Assembly (NCBI GenBank): GCA_021845985.1
Contig: JAJZES010000015.1
Span: 38,185-102,184, forward strand
Length of the DNA stretch: 64,000 bases
Source: Pseudomonadota bacterium
GTDB lineage: Bacteria > Pseudomonadota > Alphaproteobacteria > Acetobacterales > Acetobacteraceae
Direction: 5' to 3'
In this document: positions 45,404 through 53,529 of the stretch, piece after piece
Position numbering within the stretch: position 1 is the first letter of the stretch
Layout: each line of letters starts with the position of its first letter
Position numbers and translations under genes: made by a program
The notes under the pieces: generated by a model
The model's input: only the letters and a program-made list of their open reading frames with translations
Database searches by the model: none
What the model was told of the DNA's origin: nothing

Positions 45404-46150
45404 GTGGCACATGAACTGGGCTCGCCGGTGGTGGTGGTGCGCGACGTGGAAAAGCGATTCGGCAACTATACGGTGCTGCGCGAGGTCAGTCTCACGGTAC
45501 GGCGCGGCGAGACGGTATGCATCATCGGCCCTTCCGGCTCCGGCAAGTCCACCCTGTTGCGCTGCATCAACGGCCTGGTGCCGATCAGTTCCGGCTCCAT
45601 TACCGTGGGCGGGCGCGAGGTTGCCGATGCCAAGCTGGATGTGCGCGCGCTGCGCCGCGACGTCGGCATCGTGTTTCAGCAATACAACCTGTTTCCCCAT
45701 CGCACCGCTTTGGACAACGTGATGATGGCGCCGGTGATCGTGCTGCACCAGAACCCCGCCGAGGTTCGCGCCCGCGCCGAGGCGCTGCTGGCCAAAGTGG
45801 GACTGGCCGACAAAATGGCGAGCTATCCCGGGGAACTCTCTGGCGGCCAGCAGCAGCGCGTGGCGATCGCCCGCTCGTTGGCAATGAACCCCAAGGTGAT
45901 GCTGTTCGACGAGGTGACGGCGGCACTCGACCCCGAGACGAAGAAAGAGGTGCTGATCACCATCCAGGCGCTCGCCGCCGAGGGCATGACCTGCATTCTG
46001 GTCACGCATGAGATGGGATTCGCCCGCCGGGTGGCCGATCACGTCTATTTCACCGATGGCGGGGTGATCGTCGAACACGGTACACCGGAGGCGATCTTCT
46101 CCGCCCCCACCCAGGCGCGTACCCGCGATTTCCTCGACAAGATTCTGTAG
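45404..46150 (+). CDS. Polar amino acid ABC transporter, ATP-binding protein
   Basis: 248-residue GlnQ-type ATPase starting with GTG at 45404. Walker A GPSGSGKSTLLRCINGL, Q-loop VFQQYNLFPH, signature LSGGQQQRVAIARSL, Walker B VMLFDEVTAALDPE and switch VTHEMGF are complete. The start is set by the 2-bp gap to the permease stop; the in-frame extension upstream lies inside the permease gene. Completes a four-gene importer that probably shares an operon with the two oxidoreductases downstream (8-bp gap). Confidence 0.92.
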   Translation: MAHELGSPVVVVRDVEKRFGNYTVLREVSLTVRRGETVCIIGPSGSGKSTLLRCINGLVPISSGSITVGGREVADAKLDVRALRRDVGIVFQQYNLFPHRTALDNVMMAPVIVLHQNPAEVRARAEALLAKVGLADKMASYPGELSGGQQQRVAIARSLAMNPKVMLFDEVTAALDPETKKEVLITIQALAAEGMTCILVTHEMGFARRVADHVYFTDGGVIVEHGTPEAIFSAPTQARTRDFLDKIL

Positions 46151-46158
46151 GAGCGGCG

Positions 46159-47712
46159 ATGCACGACCCTGCCTCGATCAATGGCCACACGCTGACGCCG
46201 GAGGAACAGACCGGGTTGGTGGTGATCGGCGCGGGCCCCGCCGGCCTGGCGGCGGCGCTGGAAGCGGCGCGGCAAGGGTTTCAGGTGGTGCTGGTGGACG
46301 AGAACCCGGTGCCAGCCGAGGTGATGGCCGACGATATCCCGCTGCTGTTCGGCGGCCGCATGAGCGGGGCCGCGCGCAATCGCGGCGCGATGCTGGAAGC
46401 GTTCATCGCCAGCGACCCCGCGATCGCCGCCGCGTTCGACGCGGGCGTCGATGTCCGGCTCGGCACCATAGCCTGGGGGGTGTACGGCAACGGCCCCAGC
46501 GTCGGCTGGTTGCCCGGCCCGGTCGTCGGGCTGTCGGACGGCGTGCGATCCTGGATGATCGGCTGTTCCAGGGTGATCGTCGCCACCGGGCGGCGCGACA
46601 TGGGTCTGGCCTTTGCCGGCTGGGACTTGCCCGGCGTGCTCGGCATGACCGCGGCGCTGCGGCTTGCCTGCCGCTATGGCGCGCTCCAAACCCGTTGCGC
46701 GGTGGTGCTGGGAACCACCGCCGAGGCGCTGGACGGCGCTCGCCAGCTTCAGGCCCGGGGAATACAGATCGCGGCGGTGATCGAAACCGCCGCCGAACCG
46801 CTGCATCCGGCGGACGATCTGCCGCTGCTGACCAGCCGCATCGTCTGCCGCGCCGAGGGTGGGCCTGACGGGGTGAGCACCCTGGTGGTAGCGAGCCGCG
46901 GTGCCGATGGTGTGCCGGTGGCCGGCTCCGAGCAGCGCATCGCCTGCGACACGGTTATCCTTGCCATCGGTGCCGTGCCGGTGATCGAACTGCTGGACGC
47001 CGCCGGCTGCCGGATCGGCTTCGCGTCAGAACGCGGCGGCGCTGTACCGCTGCTCGCAGAGAACCAACACACCAGCATCGCCGCCATCGCGGCTGTTGGC
47101 GACTGTGCCGGCATCTGGCCGAAGAAATCGTGCGATCCCGCCATCGCCCAGGCCGAGGGCCGTCGCGCCGTTTCGGCAGAAGCGTTGCCGGAGCGGCCTA
47201 TCTCCGCCCTGGATAGCGCCGCCTACCGGCTGGACTGGGTTCGCGCCACCGTGCTGTCCGCCGAAAACGTCAATGTCTGCCGCTGTGAAGAGGTCACGGC
47301 GCGGGAAATTCTGGAAGTCCGCCCGCCGCGCTACCTCAACTGGCCGGACGATCGACGCAATCAGCTTGATTTGCGTGCGCTGCTCGGCGAGGGGCCGCCT
47401 CATCCCGATCAGATCAAGCGGCTGACCCGCGCCGGTATGGGCGTGTGCCAGGGGCGGCGATGCCGCGAACAGGTGGCCTGCCTGCTGGCGCTGAGCGCCG
47501 GCTGCGGCCTCGGTGACGTGCCGCTCGGCAGCTACCGCGCCCCGGTTCGTCCGCTGCCACTGTCGGTGGCGGCCGGACGGGAGGATCCTGCGCTGACGGC
47601 ACATTGGGACACATGGTTCGGCATGAAGTCGCAATACGTGCCGTTTTGGGAGGCGCCTAAGCACGCCACCGTCGCCACGCGCGATGCCGGCGGCGCGGTG
47701 GCCAGCGAATGA
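46159..47712 (+). CDS. FAD/NAD(P)-binding oxidoreductase with C-terminal BFD-like [2Fe-2S] domain (HcnB/OoxA-like)
   Basis: 517 residues. FAD motif VVIGAGPAGLAAALEAARQG at about 22-41, a second nucleotide region around CAVVLGTTAEALDGARQL, and at the C-terminus the pattern CRCEEVTAREIL ... GVCQGRRCREQ, the four-cysteine BFD-like 2Fe-2S site. This is the large subunit architecture of opine, octopine/nopaline, D-amino-acid and cyanide-forming glycine dehydrogenases. Its partner is the next gene, which overlaps it by 4 bp. The small ferredoxin-like subunit (HcnA type) that completes such enzymes is not found nearby. The substrate is unknown; context suggests an N-substituted amino acid. Confidence 0.83.
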   Translation: MHDPASINGHTLTPEEQTGLVVIGAGPAGLAAALEAARQGFQVVLVDENPVPAEVMADDIPLLFGGRMSGAARNRGAMLEAFIASDPAIAAAFDAGVDVRLGTIAWGVYGNGPSVGWLPGPVVGLSDGVRSWMIGCSRVIVATGRRDMGLAFAGWDLPGVLGMTAALRLACRYGALQTRCAVVLGTTAEALDGARQLQARGIQIAAVIETAAEPLHPADDLPLLTSRIVCRAEGGPDGVSTLVVASRGADGVPVAGSEQRIACDTVILAIGAVPVIELLDAAGCRIGFASERGGAVPLLAENQHTSIAAIAAVGDCAGIWPKKSCDPAIAQAEGRRAVSAEALPERPISALDSAAYRLDWVRATVLSAENVNVCRCEEVTAREILEVRPPRYLNWPDDRRNQLDLRALLGEGPPHPDQIKRLTRAGMGVCQGRRCREQVACLLALSAGCGLGDVPLGSYRAPVRPLPLSVAAGREDPALTAHWDTWFGMKSQYVPFWEAPKHATVATRDAGGAVASE

Positions 47713-48857
47713 GCGCGAGGGGCAATTCGGTCGTCATCGTCGGCGGCGGCGCCACGGGACTTTCGTCCGGCTGGTGGCTGGCGCAAGCCGGCGTGGATGT
47801 CACGGTGATCGACAAGGGCATCGTCGGCTGGGAGGCATCCGGGCGCAACGGCGGTGGCTGTTCGCACCATTTCAGCCCACTGTTCGCCGAGGAGCAGCGC
47901 CTGTGGCCGATGCTGGACGCGTTGCTCGGCTACCCGACCGAATTCCAGCCGCACCGCATCCGCGTGGCGTTCGACGAGGCGCAGTTCAATTTGTATGCCA
48001 CGGCGATGCGCAACGCGGCGCGTCAGGGCTTTGCCAGCGAGATCCTCGGCGGCACCGATATTCGCCGGCTGGTGCCGCTGGCCGGCGCGGACGCGTTTGG
48101 CGGCTATCTTTATAAGTTCGGCGGCCACGCCAATCCGCACCGCACCGTGCAGGCCTATGGCTGGGCGCTGCAGGACCACGGCGGCCTGCTGATGCAGCAT
48201 TGCGCGGTGCAGGGATTTGAACAAGCCGGTGGCCGCGTCACCGGCGTGCGCACCGATCGCGGCCTGATTGGCTGCGACCATCTTGTGCTCGCCGCCGGCC
48301 CGCAGACCCGCTATCTCGCGGCGCAATTGGGCATCGACGTGCCGATGGTCGCGGCGCGGGCCGAGATGATCGTCACCGAACCGCTGCCGCTGATGCCGCT
48401 CGGCGGCGTGGACGGCAACGGGCTGTACGGACGGCAAACCCTGCGCGGCAATCTCGCCTATGGCGGCGGGCCGCATGAATGGGTCGAGGTCATTGGCAAC
48501 ACCGTGCCGCCGCGCGCCAGCACGCCGTTGATGCAGGTGATCGCCGGCCGCCTGGCCCGGCTGTTCCCACGCGCCGCCCATGCCCGGGTGATCCGCAGTT
48601 GGGCCGGCATCATCGAGAACACGCCGGACGGACGGCCGGTGATCGACCGCATCGGCAACGTCACCCTCGCCACGCTGTCCAGCATCGGCTTCGGCCTGTC
48701 GCCGGCCAGCGGTCGCGCGATCGCCGAACTGGTGCAGCACGGTGCGTGCGGCTTTGCCGACCTGTCGAGCCTGCGGTTGGAGCGCTTCGCGAAGCTGGAG
48801 CAGGATTGGATCGAATTGCAGGGATGGCAGGTGGCCGCTGGAGCGGGATCGGTTTAA
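47709..48857 (+). CDS. FAD-dependent amino acid oxidoreductase (HcnC/OoxB/DadA-like)
   Basis: 382-residue DAO-family flavoprotein, probably the catalytic subunit working with the preceding protein. [18 protein letters not shown] binds [34 protein letters not shown] and the C-terminal [18 protein letters not shown] are standard. Coupled by an ATGA overlap. The last codons (GAGSV then TAA) run into the IS630 remnant whose stop overlaps this one on the opposite strand, so the natural C-terminus may have been replaced by a few IS-derived residues. Confidence 0.82.
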   Translation: MSARGNSVVIVGGGATGLSSGWWLAQAGVDVTVIDKGIVGWEASGRNGGGCSHHFSPLFAEEQRLWPMLDALLGYPTEFQPHRIRVAFDEAQFNLYATAMRNAARQGFASEILGGTDIRRLVPLAGADAFGGYLYKFGGHANPHRTVQAYGWALQDHGGLLMQHCAVQGFEQAGGRVTGVRTDRGLIGCDHLVLAAGPQTRYLAAQLGIDVPMVAARAEMIVTEPLPLMPLGGVDGNGLYGRQTLRGNLAYGGGPHEWVEVIGNTVPPRASTPLMQVIAGRLARLFPRAAHARVIRSWAGIIENTPDGRPVIDRIGNVTLATLSSIGFGLSPASGRAIAELVQHGACGFADLSSLRLERFAKLEQDWIELQGWQVAAGAGSV

Positions 48858-49156
48858 GTTGACTTGTATCCTGCGTTAGCGAGGTATCTCTGGCATTCCT
48901 CGGGGGTGAAGCGATCGAGCAAGGTGGCTACGGATCGCCATTTGGCTTCGACGGCTCGTGCATCCTGCTTGCGCAGCAGCGCTTTTAGCTTTGCGAACAT
49001 CTGTTCGATCGGGTTGAGGTCGGGGCTGTAGGGCGGCAGCAAGACCAGCCTTGCGCCGGCGGCGCGGATGGCGTCGCGCACCTCGCTGGCCTTGTGGCTG
49101 CCAAGGTTGTCGATCACCACCATGTCGCCGGGCCGCAAGGCAGCAACCAGGTTCTC
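48854..49156 (-). mobile_element. IS630-family transposase remnant (C-terminal third)
   Basis: About 100 residues survive, containing [18 protein letters not shown] and [19 protein letters not shown], the second Asp and the Glu region of the IS630 DDE catalytic core. The N-terminal two thirds with the HTH and first Asp are missing; similarity fades just beyond the TTG at 49138. It is non-functional. It borders the right end of the sox/amino acid transporter block. Confidence 0.8.
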
Positions 49157-49175
49157 ACGGTGTCAGCGGCGGCGA

Positions 49176-49364
49176 GAATCCGCGCATAAACGGCGCGCCT
49201 TCATTGCTGGATTGCGCCAAGGTTGGTCTGCGGTAGGCGACGTACTGGCGGCGGTGGCCAGCCGTCGGCTTCGATCATCAAGGGTGGCGGTCGGCCAGGA
49301 GCGGCTGGGCGCGCGGGCAAGTTCCGTGCCAGTTTTTTGGTCGGCGCCGTTTATGCGCGGATTC
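49176..49364. repeat. 21-bp perfect inverted repeat within IS debris
   Basis: GAATCCGCGCATAAACGGCG plus one further C at 49176-49196 is repeated in inverted orientation at 49344-49364. Both arms extend about 9 bp with three mismatches, to 49167 and 49373. The 147-bp interior shows no clear gene. It may be the ends of a small non-autonomous element or the result of an inversion during decay of the IS5-like copy. Confidence 0.6.
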
Positions 49365-49509
49365 AGACCGCCGTTCACAACAGGCAATCGGCAAGCTCAA
49401 ACGGTTCAAACGCGTCGCCATGCGCTGCGAGACGTCTGATATCAGCTATTCAGCCATCGTCACTTTTGCCTGCGGACTGATGCTCGTCAAATCCGTTCAC
49501 ACGGCCTAG
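49315..49509 (+). mobile_element. IS5-family transposase remnant (C-terminus)
   Basis: The frame ending at TAG 49507-49509 reads QAIGKLKRFKRVAMRCE followed by a tail ending LMLVKSVHTA, the usual C-terminus of IS5-group transposases in alphaproteobacteria. Upstream, the matching part (FLVGAVYARIQ) is in another frame, so the copy is frameshifted as well as truncated. Between it and the Rieske gene (49510-49633) there is only a ribosome-binding region (GGGAGCGAG) and no other visible feature. Confidence 0.6.
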
Positions 49510-49633
49510 CCCCCTCGCCCGGCAATCCGGCTGTTGACCGCCGATGGTTGGCGAACCTACTGTCGCGTAGGCGCAGCAGACGGCCGGTTCCGGCACCCGG
49601 CCGCGCGGCGGCGCCGGCGGGAGCGAGCGGACC

Positions 49634-50026
49634 ATGAGAGACGGCTACGTCGTGTGCGATGTCGATGCGCTTGCCGAAGGCGGCCGGATCATCACCCGGC
49701 TGGGCGGGCAGATCAGCGTCGGGGTGTTCAAGATCGACGGCCAGGTCGTCGCCTTCCGCAATTACTGCCCGCATGCCGGGGCGCCGGCCTGCGAGGGCAC
49801 GCTCGGCGGCGCGGTGGTGTCCGATGGCGGCCATGAGCGGCATCTCGCGCATGACGGACGCATCTTGAAATGCCCCTGGCACGCCTGGGAGTTTTTGTTG
49901 CCGGAGGGGGTGACGATCACCCGCCCGGAATACCGGCTGATGCGCCTGCCGGTGGCGATCGAGGATGGCAAGGTGGTGGTCGGCAGCCACCCGGTGCGAC
50001 CGCCGCGCCCGCAGGTGTCGGCATGA
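49634..50026 (+). CDS. Rieske [2Fe-2S] ferredoxin-like protein
   Basis: Soluble 130-residue Rieske protein. The cluster ligands are Cys45 and His47 (NYCPHAGAP) and Cys80 and His83 (LKCPWHAWEF), with the usual spacing. No membrane anchor or catalytic domain is present, so it resembles the ferredoxin components of ring-hydroxylating systems or stand-alone Rieske proteins. No oxygenase alpha subunit or reductase is in the window. Its stop overlaps the start of the first amidohydrolase (ATGA), suggesting the product works with the two hydrolases. Confidence 0.88.
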   Translation: MRDGYVVCDVDALAEGGRIITRLGGQISVGVFKIDGQVVAFRNYCPHAGAPACEGTLGGAVVSDGGHERHLAHDGRILKCPWHAWEFLLPEGVTITRPEYRLMRLPVAIEDGKVVVGSHPVRPPRPQVSA

Positions 50027-51207
50027 GCGCCGCCCCGCCGGCACGGCCCGAGGGCGCCGTCTCGGTCGATCTCACCGGCCTGTCGGCCGCCGCGCTGGCG
50101 ACGAAAACGCTGCACGCGGCGGCGCAGGGACATGCCGCCTCCGGCCTGCCGGTGATCGACGCCGCGGTGCATCCGCGCCCCCGGCCGGGCGAACTGCACC
50201 GCTACATGCCGAAAGTCTGGCAGCAGCGGCGGCTGCCGGCGGGGGAGCGGTATTACTATCCGAACCCGCTCGGCGACTACCTCAAGGATGCCCATGTCGC
50301 CGACGGACCGCCGGGTTCCGACGCGGCGTTGACCGCCCGCCACCTGTTCGAGGAGTGCGGCGTCGCTCAGGCGGTGCTGGCGCCGCTGACGCTCGGGCTG
50401 CTGCCGGATCTCGATCTGCTGGCGGTGATCTGTTCGGCCACCAATGAATGGCTGGCCGACACCTGGCTCGGCCCGCACAACGCGCATGGGCGCTTCAAGG
50501 GCACCATCCGGGTGGCGCCGAACCACCCCGAGGCGGCGGTTGCCGAGATCGAGCGTTGGGCCGGCCATCCCGGCTTCGTCCAGATCGGCGTGCCGATGCA
50601 GTCGATGCAACTCTACGGCAGCCGGGTGTTCCATCCGGTGTGGGAGGCCGCGGCACATCACGGTCTGCCGGTGTTCATCCATGCCGATGCCGAAACCGGC
50701 GTCGAGCTGGCGCCGACCACCGCCGGCTATCTGCGCCATTTCCTCGGCTTTGCCGCCTATCAGCCGATGACCTTCATCAGTCATCTGGCCAGTTTCATGG
50801 TCGGCGGCGTGCTCGACCGGCTGCCGCGGCTGCGGCTGGTATTTGGCGACGGCGGGTTCGACATGTGCGCGCCGTTCATCTGGCGGCTCGACAAGGATTA
50901 CCGGCCGATGCGCGGCGACATGCCGTGGATGATGCGGCTGCCCTCCGACTACATCGCGCAGCATGTCCGCTTCATCGCCCACCGGCTGGAAGGGCCGGAG
51001 GACCCGGCGATACTCAACGAATGGCTCGCCATCTCCGATGCGGCGGAGACGCTGCTGTTCGGCAGCAACTATCCGGCGTGGAACATGCTGCATCCGCACG
51101 CGGCCTTCGCCGGCGCCGCGCCGGCGCTGCGCCGGCGCATCCTGGTGGACAATGCCGCCGCGCTGTACGGACTTGCCGCCGCCCCGGCAGAGGAGACCGT
51201 GTCATGA
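50023..51207 (+). CDS. COG2159 amidohydrolase-family protein lacking catalytic-type residues
   Basis: 394 residues of the amidohydrolase_2 TIM-barrel family, whose members include ACMSD-type and resorcylate-type decarboxylases and hydrolases. Comparison with the following gene shows the same fold order but altered key positions: N-terminal VIDAAVHP (Ala48 for the second Asp), His220 (FIHAD) and His254 (FISHLAS) kept, and SNYPAWN (Asn349, Ala352, Asn354) in place of SDYPHWD. It may be a non-catalytic partner or bind metal differently. It is translationally coupled on both sides (ATGA overlaps). Confidence 0.83.
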   Translation: MSAAPPARPEGAVSVDLTGLSAAALATKTLHAAAQGHAASGLPVIDAAVHPRPRPGELHRYMPKVWQQRRLPAGERYYYPNPLGDYLKDAHVADGPPGSDAALTARHLFEECGVAQAVLAPLTLGLLPDLDLLAVICSATNEWLADTWLGPHNAHGRFKGTIRVAPNHPEAAVAEIERWAGHPGFVQIGVPMQSMQLYGSRVFHPVWEAAAHHGLPVFIHADAETGVELAPTTAGYLRHFLGFAAYQPMTFISHLASFMVGGVLDRLPRLRLVFGDGGFDMCAPFIWRLDKDYRPMRGDMPWMMRLPSDYIAQHVRFIAHRLEGPEDPAILNEWLAISDAAETLLFGSNYPAWNMLHPHAAFAGAAPALRRRILVDNAAALYGLAAAPAEETVS

Positions 51208-52346
51208 CGCCACCGGCCGACATCGCCCTGGCCGAACCGCAAGCCGTCGTCGATGTGCAGATCGTCGATGGCGACATCCACGTCAATCCGCGCAGCGGCC
51301 TCGATCTAGCCGACAGCCTGCCCGAGCCGTGGCTCGGCCGCGGCTATCGCGAATTGCTGTTCGCCGGCGGCCTGCTGGGGACTTCGGTGATCTTCGCGCC
51401 GCCCAATGAGGGGCGGCGGCTCGACTCGTTCACCCCGCTCGGCCCGCCGGGGTCCGATCCGCAGGTGACCGGACGGCAGTTGTTCGACGAAACCGGCGTC
51501 GATGTCGCCATCATCATCCCGCTCGCCGACAAGTCGCTGGCCAACCCCGAGCACGAAGCGGCGATGGCCGCGGCGACCAATGCCTGGATCGGCAAGACCT
51601 GGGTGGGCGCCTATAACGGCCACGGCCGCTACAAGACGACGCTGCGCATCTCCACCGACCCTGATCTGGCGGTGGCCGAGATCGAACGCTGGGCCGGACA
51701 TCCGCATGTCGTGCAGATCATGCTCAATCCGTATGCCGGCGGCCTGTTTGGCGAGAAGAAGTTCTGGCCGGTGTTCGAGGCGGCGGTGCGCCACAAGCTG
51801 GTGGTCGGCACCCATATCACGCTGCAGCGGCCCGGCCCGGCGCTGATGTCCACCTATGGCCCGCCGAGCTACTATATCGAGAATCACGGGCAATTCCCCC
51901 TGCTCTACTCGGCCCATCTGACCAGCCTGCTGTGCGAAGGGGTGTTCGAGCAGTTTCCCGATCTGCGCTTCACCTTCATCGAGGGCGGCTATGGCTGGGT
52001 GCTGCCGTATCTGTGGCGGATGGACCGGCACTGGAAGGAATTGCGGCGGGAGGCGCCGCGGCTGAAGCGGCTGCCGTCGGAATATGTCCGCGAGCATGTC
52101 TCGTTCACCCGCCAGCCGGCCGAGGAGCCGCGCAATCCGCGCCACCTCGCCCGCGTCATCGACTGGCTCGGCCCGCAATCGCTCGAATATTCCAGCGACT
52201 ATCCGCACTGGGACGGCGACTACAACACGCAGTTCGGCTTTACCGGCGTGCCGCCCGAGGTGCGCCGGCAGATCATGGGCGGCAACGCGATCGACAAATA
52301 CCGCCTCAGCCCGACACGCCCGGCGCGGCACTGGAGCACGTTCTGA
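51204..52346 (+). CDS. COG2159 metal-dependent amidohydrolase/decarboxylase family protein
   Basis: 380 residues. Expected active-site residues are visible: Asp22/Asp24 and His26 in VDGDIHVNP, His204 (VGTHITL), His238 (SAHLTS) and Asp332 in SSDYPHWDGD. Family chemistry covers C-C or C-N bond hydrolysis and non-oxidative decarboxylation of aromatic or enol acids. Paralogous to the preceding gene, which it overlaps by 4 bp; the two proteins probably form a complex. The cupin starts 1 bp after its stop. The true substrate is not deducible. Confidence 0.85.
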   Translation: MTPPADIALAEPQAVVDVQIVDGDIHVNPRSGLDLADSLPEPWLGRGYRELLFAGGLLGTSVIFAPPNEGRRLDSFTPLGPPGSDPQVTGRQLFDETGVDVAIIIPLADKSLANPEHEAAMAAATNAWIGKTWVGAYNGHGRYKTTLRISTDPDLAVAEIERWAGHPHVVQIMLNPYAGGLFGEKKFWPVFEAAVRHKLVVGTHITLQRPGPALMSTYGPPSYYIENHGQFPLLYSAHLTSLLCEGVFEQFPDLRFTFIEGGYGWVLPYLWRMDRHWKELRREAPRLKRLPSEYVREHVSFTRQPAEEPRNPRHLARVIDWLGPQSLEYSSDYPHWDGDYNTQFGFTGVPPEVRRQIMGGNAIDKYRLSPTRPARHWSTF

Positions 52347-52347
52347 G

Positions 52348-52707
52348 ATGAAGATCGTGACGCAGCAGCCAGCGGCGCAGGCGGCGGTCGGCGGCGCGCT
52401 GTTTCCCGCCGGCGGCGTCGTCCGCCAGTCGATGATCGGCGCCGCCGACAGCGCCCAGCTCAGCTTCACCCTGCTGCACTTCGACGCCGGCGCGACCAAT
52501 GCGTTTCACACCCATACGCATGATCAGGTGATCGTTGTCGTCGCCGGCACGGTGACCGTGGCGACCGAGCATGAGCGGCGCGAGGTCGGTCCCGGCGACG
52601 TGGTGCTGTTCCAGGCCGGCGAAACCCACTGGCATGCCGGCTCCGCGCACGGCGCGGCGGCGTTTCTCAGCGTCACGCCGCAGGGCACGACGACGCAGGT
52701 GACGTGA
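52348..52707 (+). CDS. Small cupin-domain protein
   Basis: 119-residue single cupin. The metal site is suggested by AFHTHTHDQVIVVVAG (His54, His56, His58, Gln60 in place of the usual Glu) and GETHWHAG in motif 2. Such cupins act as dioxygenases, isomerases or ligand sensors. It is the fourth gene of the Rieske-amidohydrolase operon and ends 15 bp from the convergent MBL operon. Confidence 0.83.
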   Translation: MKIVTQQPAAQAAVGGALFPAGGVVRQSMIGAADSAQLSFTLLHFDAGATNAFHTHTHDQVIVVVAGTVTVATEHERREVGPGDVVLFQAGETHWHAGSAHGAAAFLSVTPQGTTTQVT

Positions 52708-52722
52708 GCGGGGCGCGCCGGC

Positions 52723-53529
52723 TCAGCCGATGAACGACTTGCGGTGCGCCTCGCGCATCACCGGCATGACGATGTCCAGATCGTCGATGACGCTGCCATG
52801 CGCCGGCGCGATCAGCCGTGCCGGATAGGTCTGCAGCAGCGCCCCGAGCCGGTCCAGATACGGCGTGATCTCGACATAGCGGCTCCAGAACAGCGATGAC
52901 TGCGTCAGGTAGGTCGCCAGATCGAGCGCCGGCGGCGCGTGCAGCTCGCTCGACATCAGCGCACATTCGCCGGCGCGGTGCAGCGCCTCGTCGGGAAACT
53001 CGGCGGTCTGCGGCAGATGGCCGTAGCCGAGCGCATCTACCGGGAACAGCACCTGCTGCTTGTGCTCATAGGCCCAGACGGTGTTCGGCAGATCCTCGAT
53101 GATGGCGTCGAGCAGGGTGAAGCGCCAGCCGCCGCCGAGGTCGAGCGTGGTGTCGTGCGGCAGATGCCGCATCTGCCCGACATGATCGGGAAAATACAGG
53201 TGGTAGTCGCGCATGTCGCCGACCAGCACGGCGTTCGGATATTTGTCGGCGAGCTTGCCGAGATTGCCGGCATGCGGCACCTCGGGATGCGACGGCACGA
53301 CATAGTCGAGCGTGCGCCCGGCCAGGATGCGGTCGAGATCGCGCTCCAGCTCCGGCCACATCGCCGGCGGCGCGGTGTCATAGAGCAACGCCCGCTCGCT
53401 GCCGACGATCAGATAAGCCGAGACGTGGAAATGCACCGGATCGGCGAACGCCGCACTCTCCAGGCAGCCGCCGACCCACCAGATGCCATCGGCAATTTGG
53501 CGCGGCAGAGTGTGCAGCGATCGGGTCAT
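52723..53529 (-). CDS. MBL-fold protein resembling flavodiiron oxygen-binding domain, ligand set altered
   Basis: 268 residues of metallo-beta-lactamase fold. The metal motif is not HxHxDH but HPEVPHAGN (His81, Glu83, Pro85, His86), close to the HxExDH motif of flavodiiron proteins with the Asp replaced by Pro. Asp165 (FPVDALG) and His244 (APAHGSV) are at positions expected for the other ligands, while the histidine normally preceding WPD seems replaced (EDLPNT). There is no flavodoxin domain. It overlaps the paralogous MBL gene upstream and may be oxygen-binding, hydrolytic or structural; the role is unknown. Confidence 0.78.
   Translation of the reverse strand: MTRSLHTLPRQIADGIWWVGGCLESAAFADPVHFHVSAYLIVGSERALLYDTAPPAMWPELERDLDRILAGRTLDYVVPSHPEVPHAGNLGKLADKYPNAVLVGDMRDYHLYFPDHVGQMRHLPHDTTLDLGGGWRFTLLDAIIEDLPNTVWAYEHKQQVLFPVDALGYGHLPQTAEFPDEALHRAGECALMSSELHAPPALDLATYLTQSSLFWSRYVEITPYLDRLGALLQTYPARLIAPAHGSVIDDLDIVMPVMREAHRKSFIG

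Noticed and set aside
49634..50026. Rieske protein as vanillate demethylase or ring-hydroxylating oxygenase component
   Set aside because: Too short for an oxygenase alpha subunit, and no reductase or catalytic subunit is nearby; only a ferredoxin-like role is supported.
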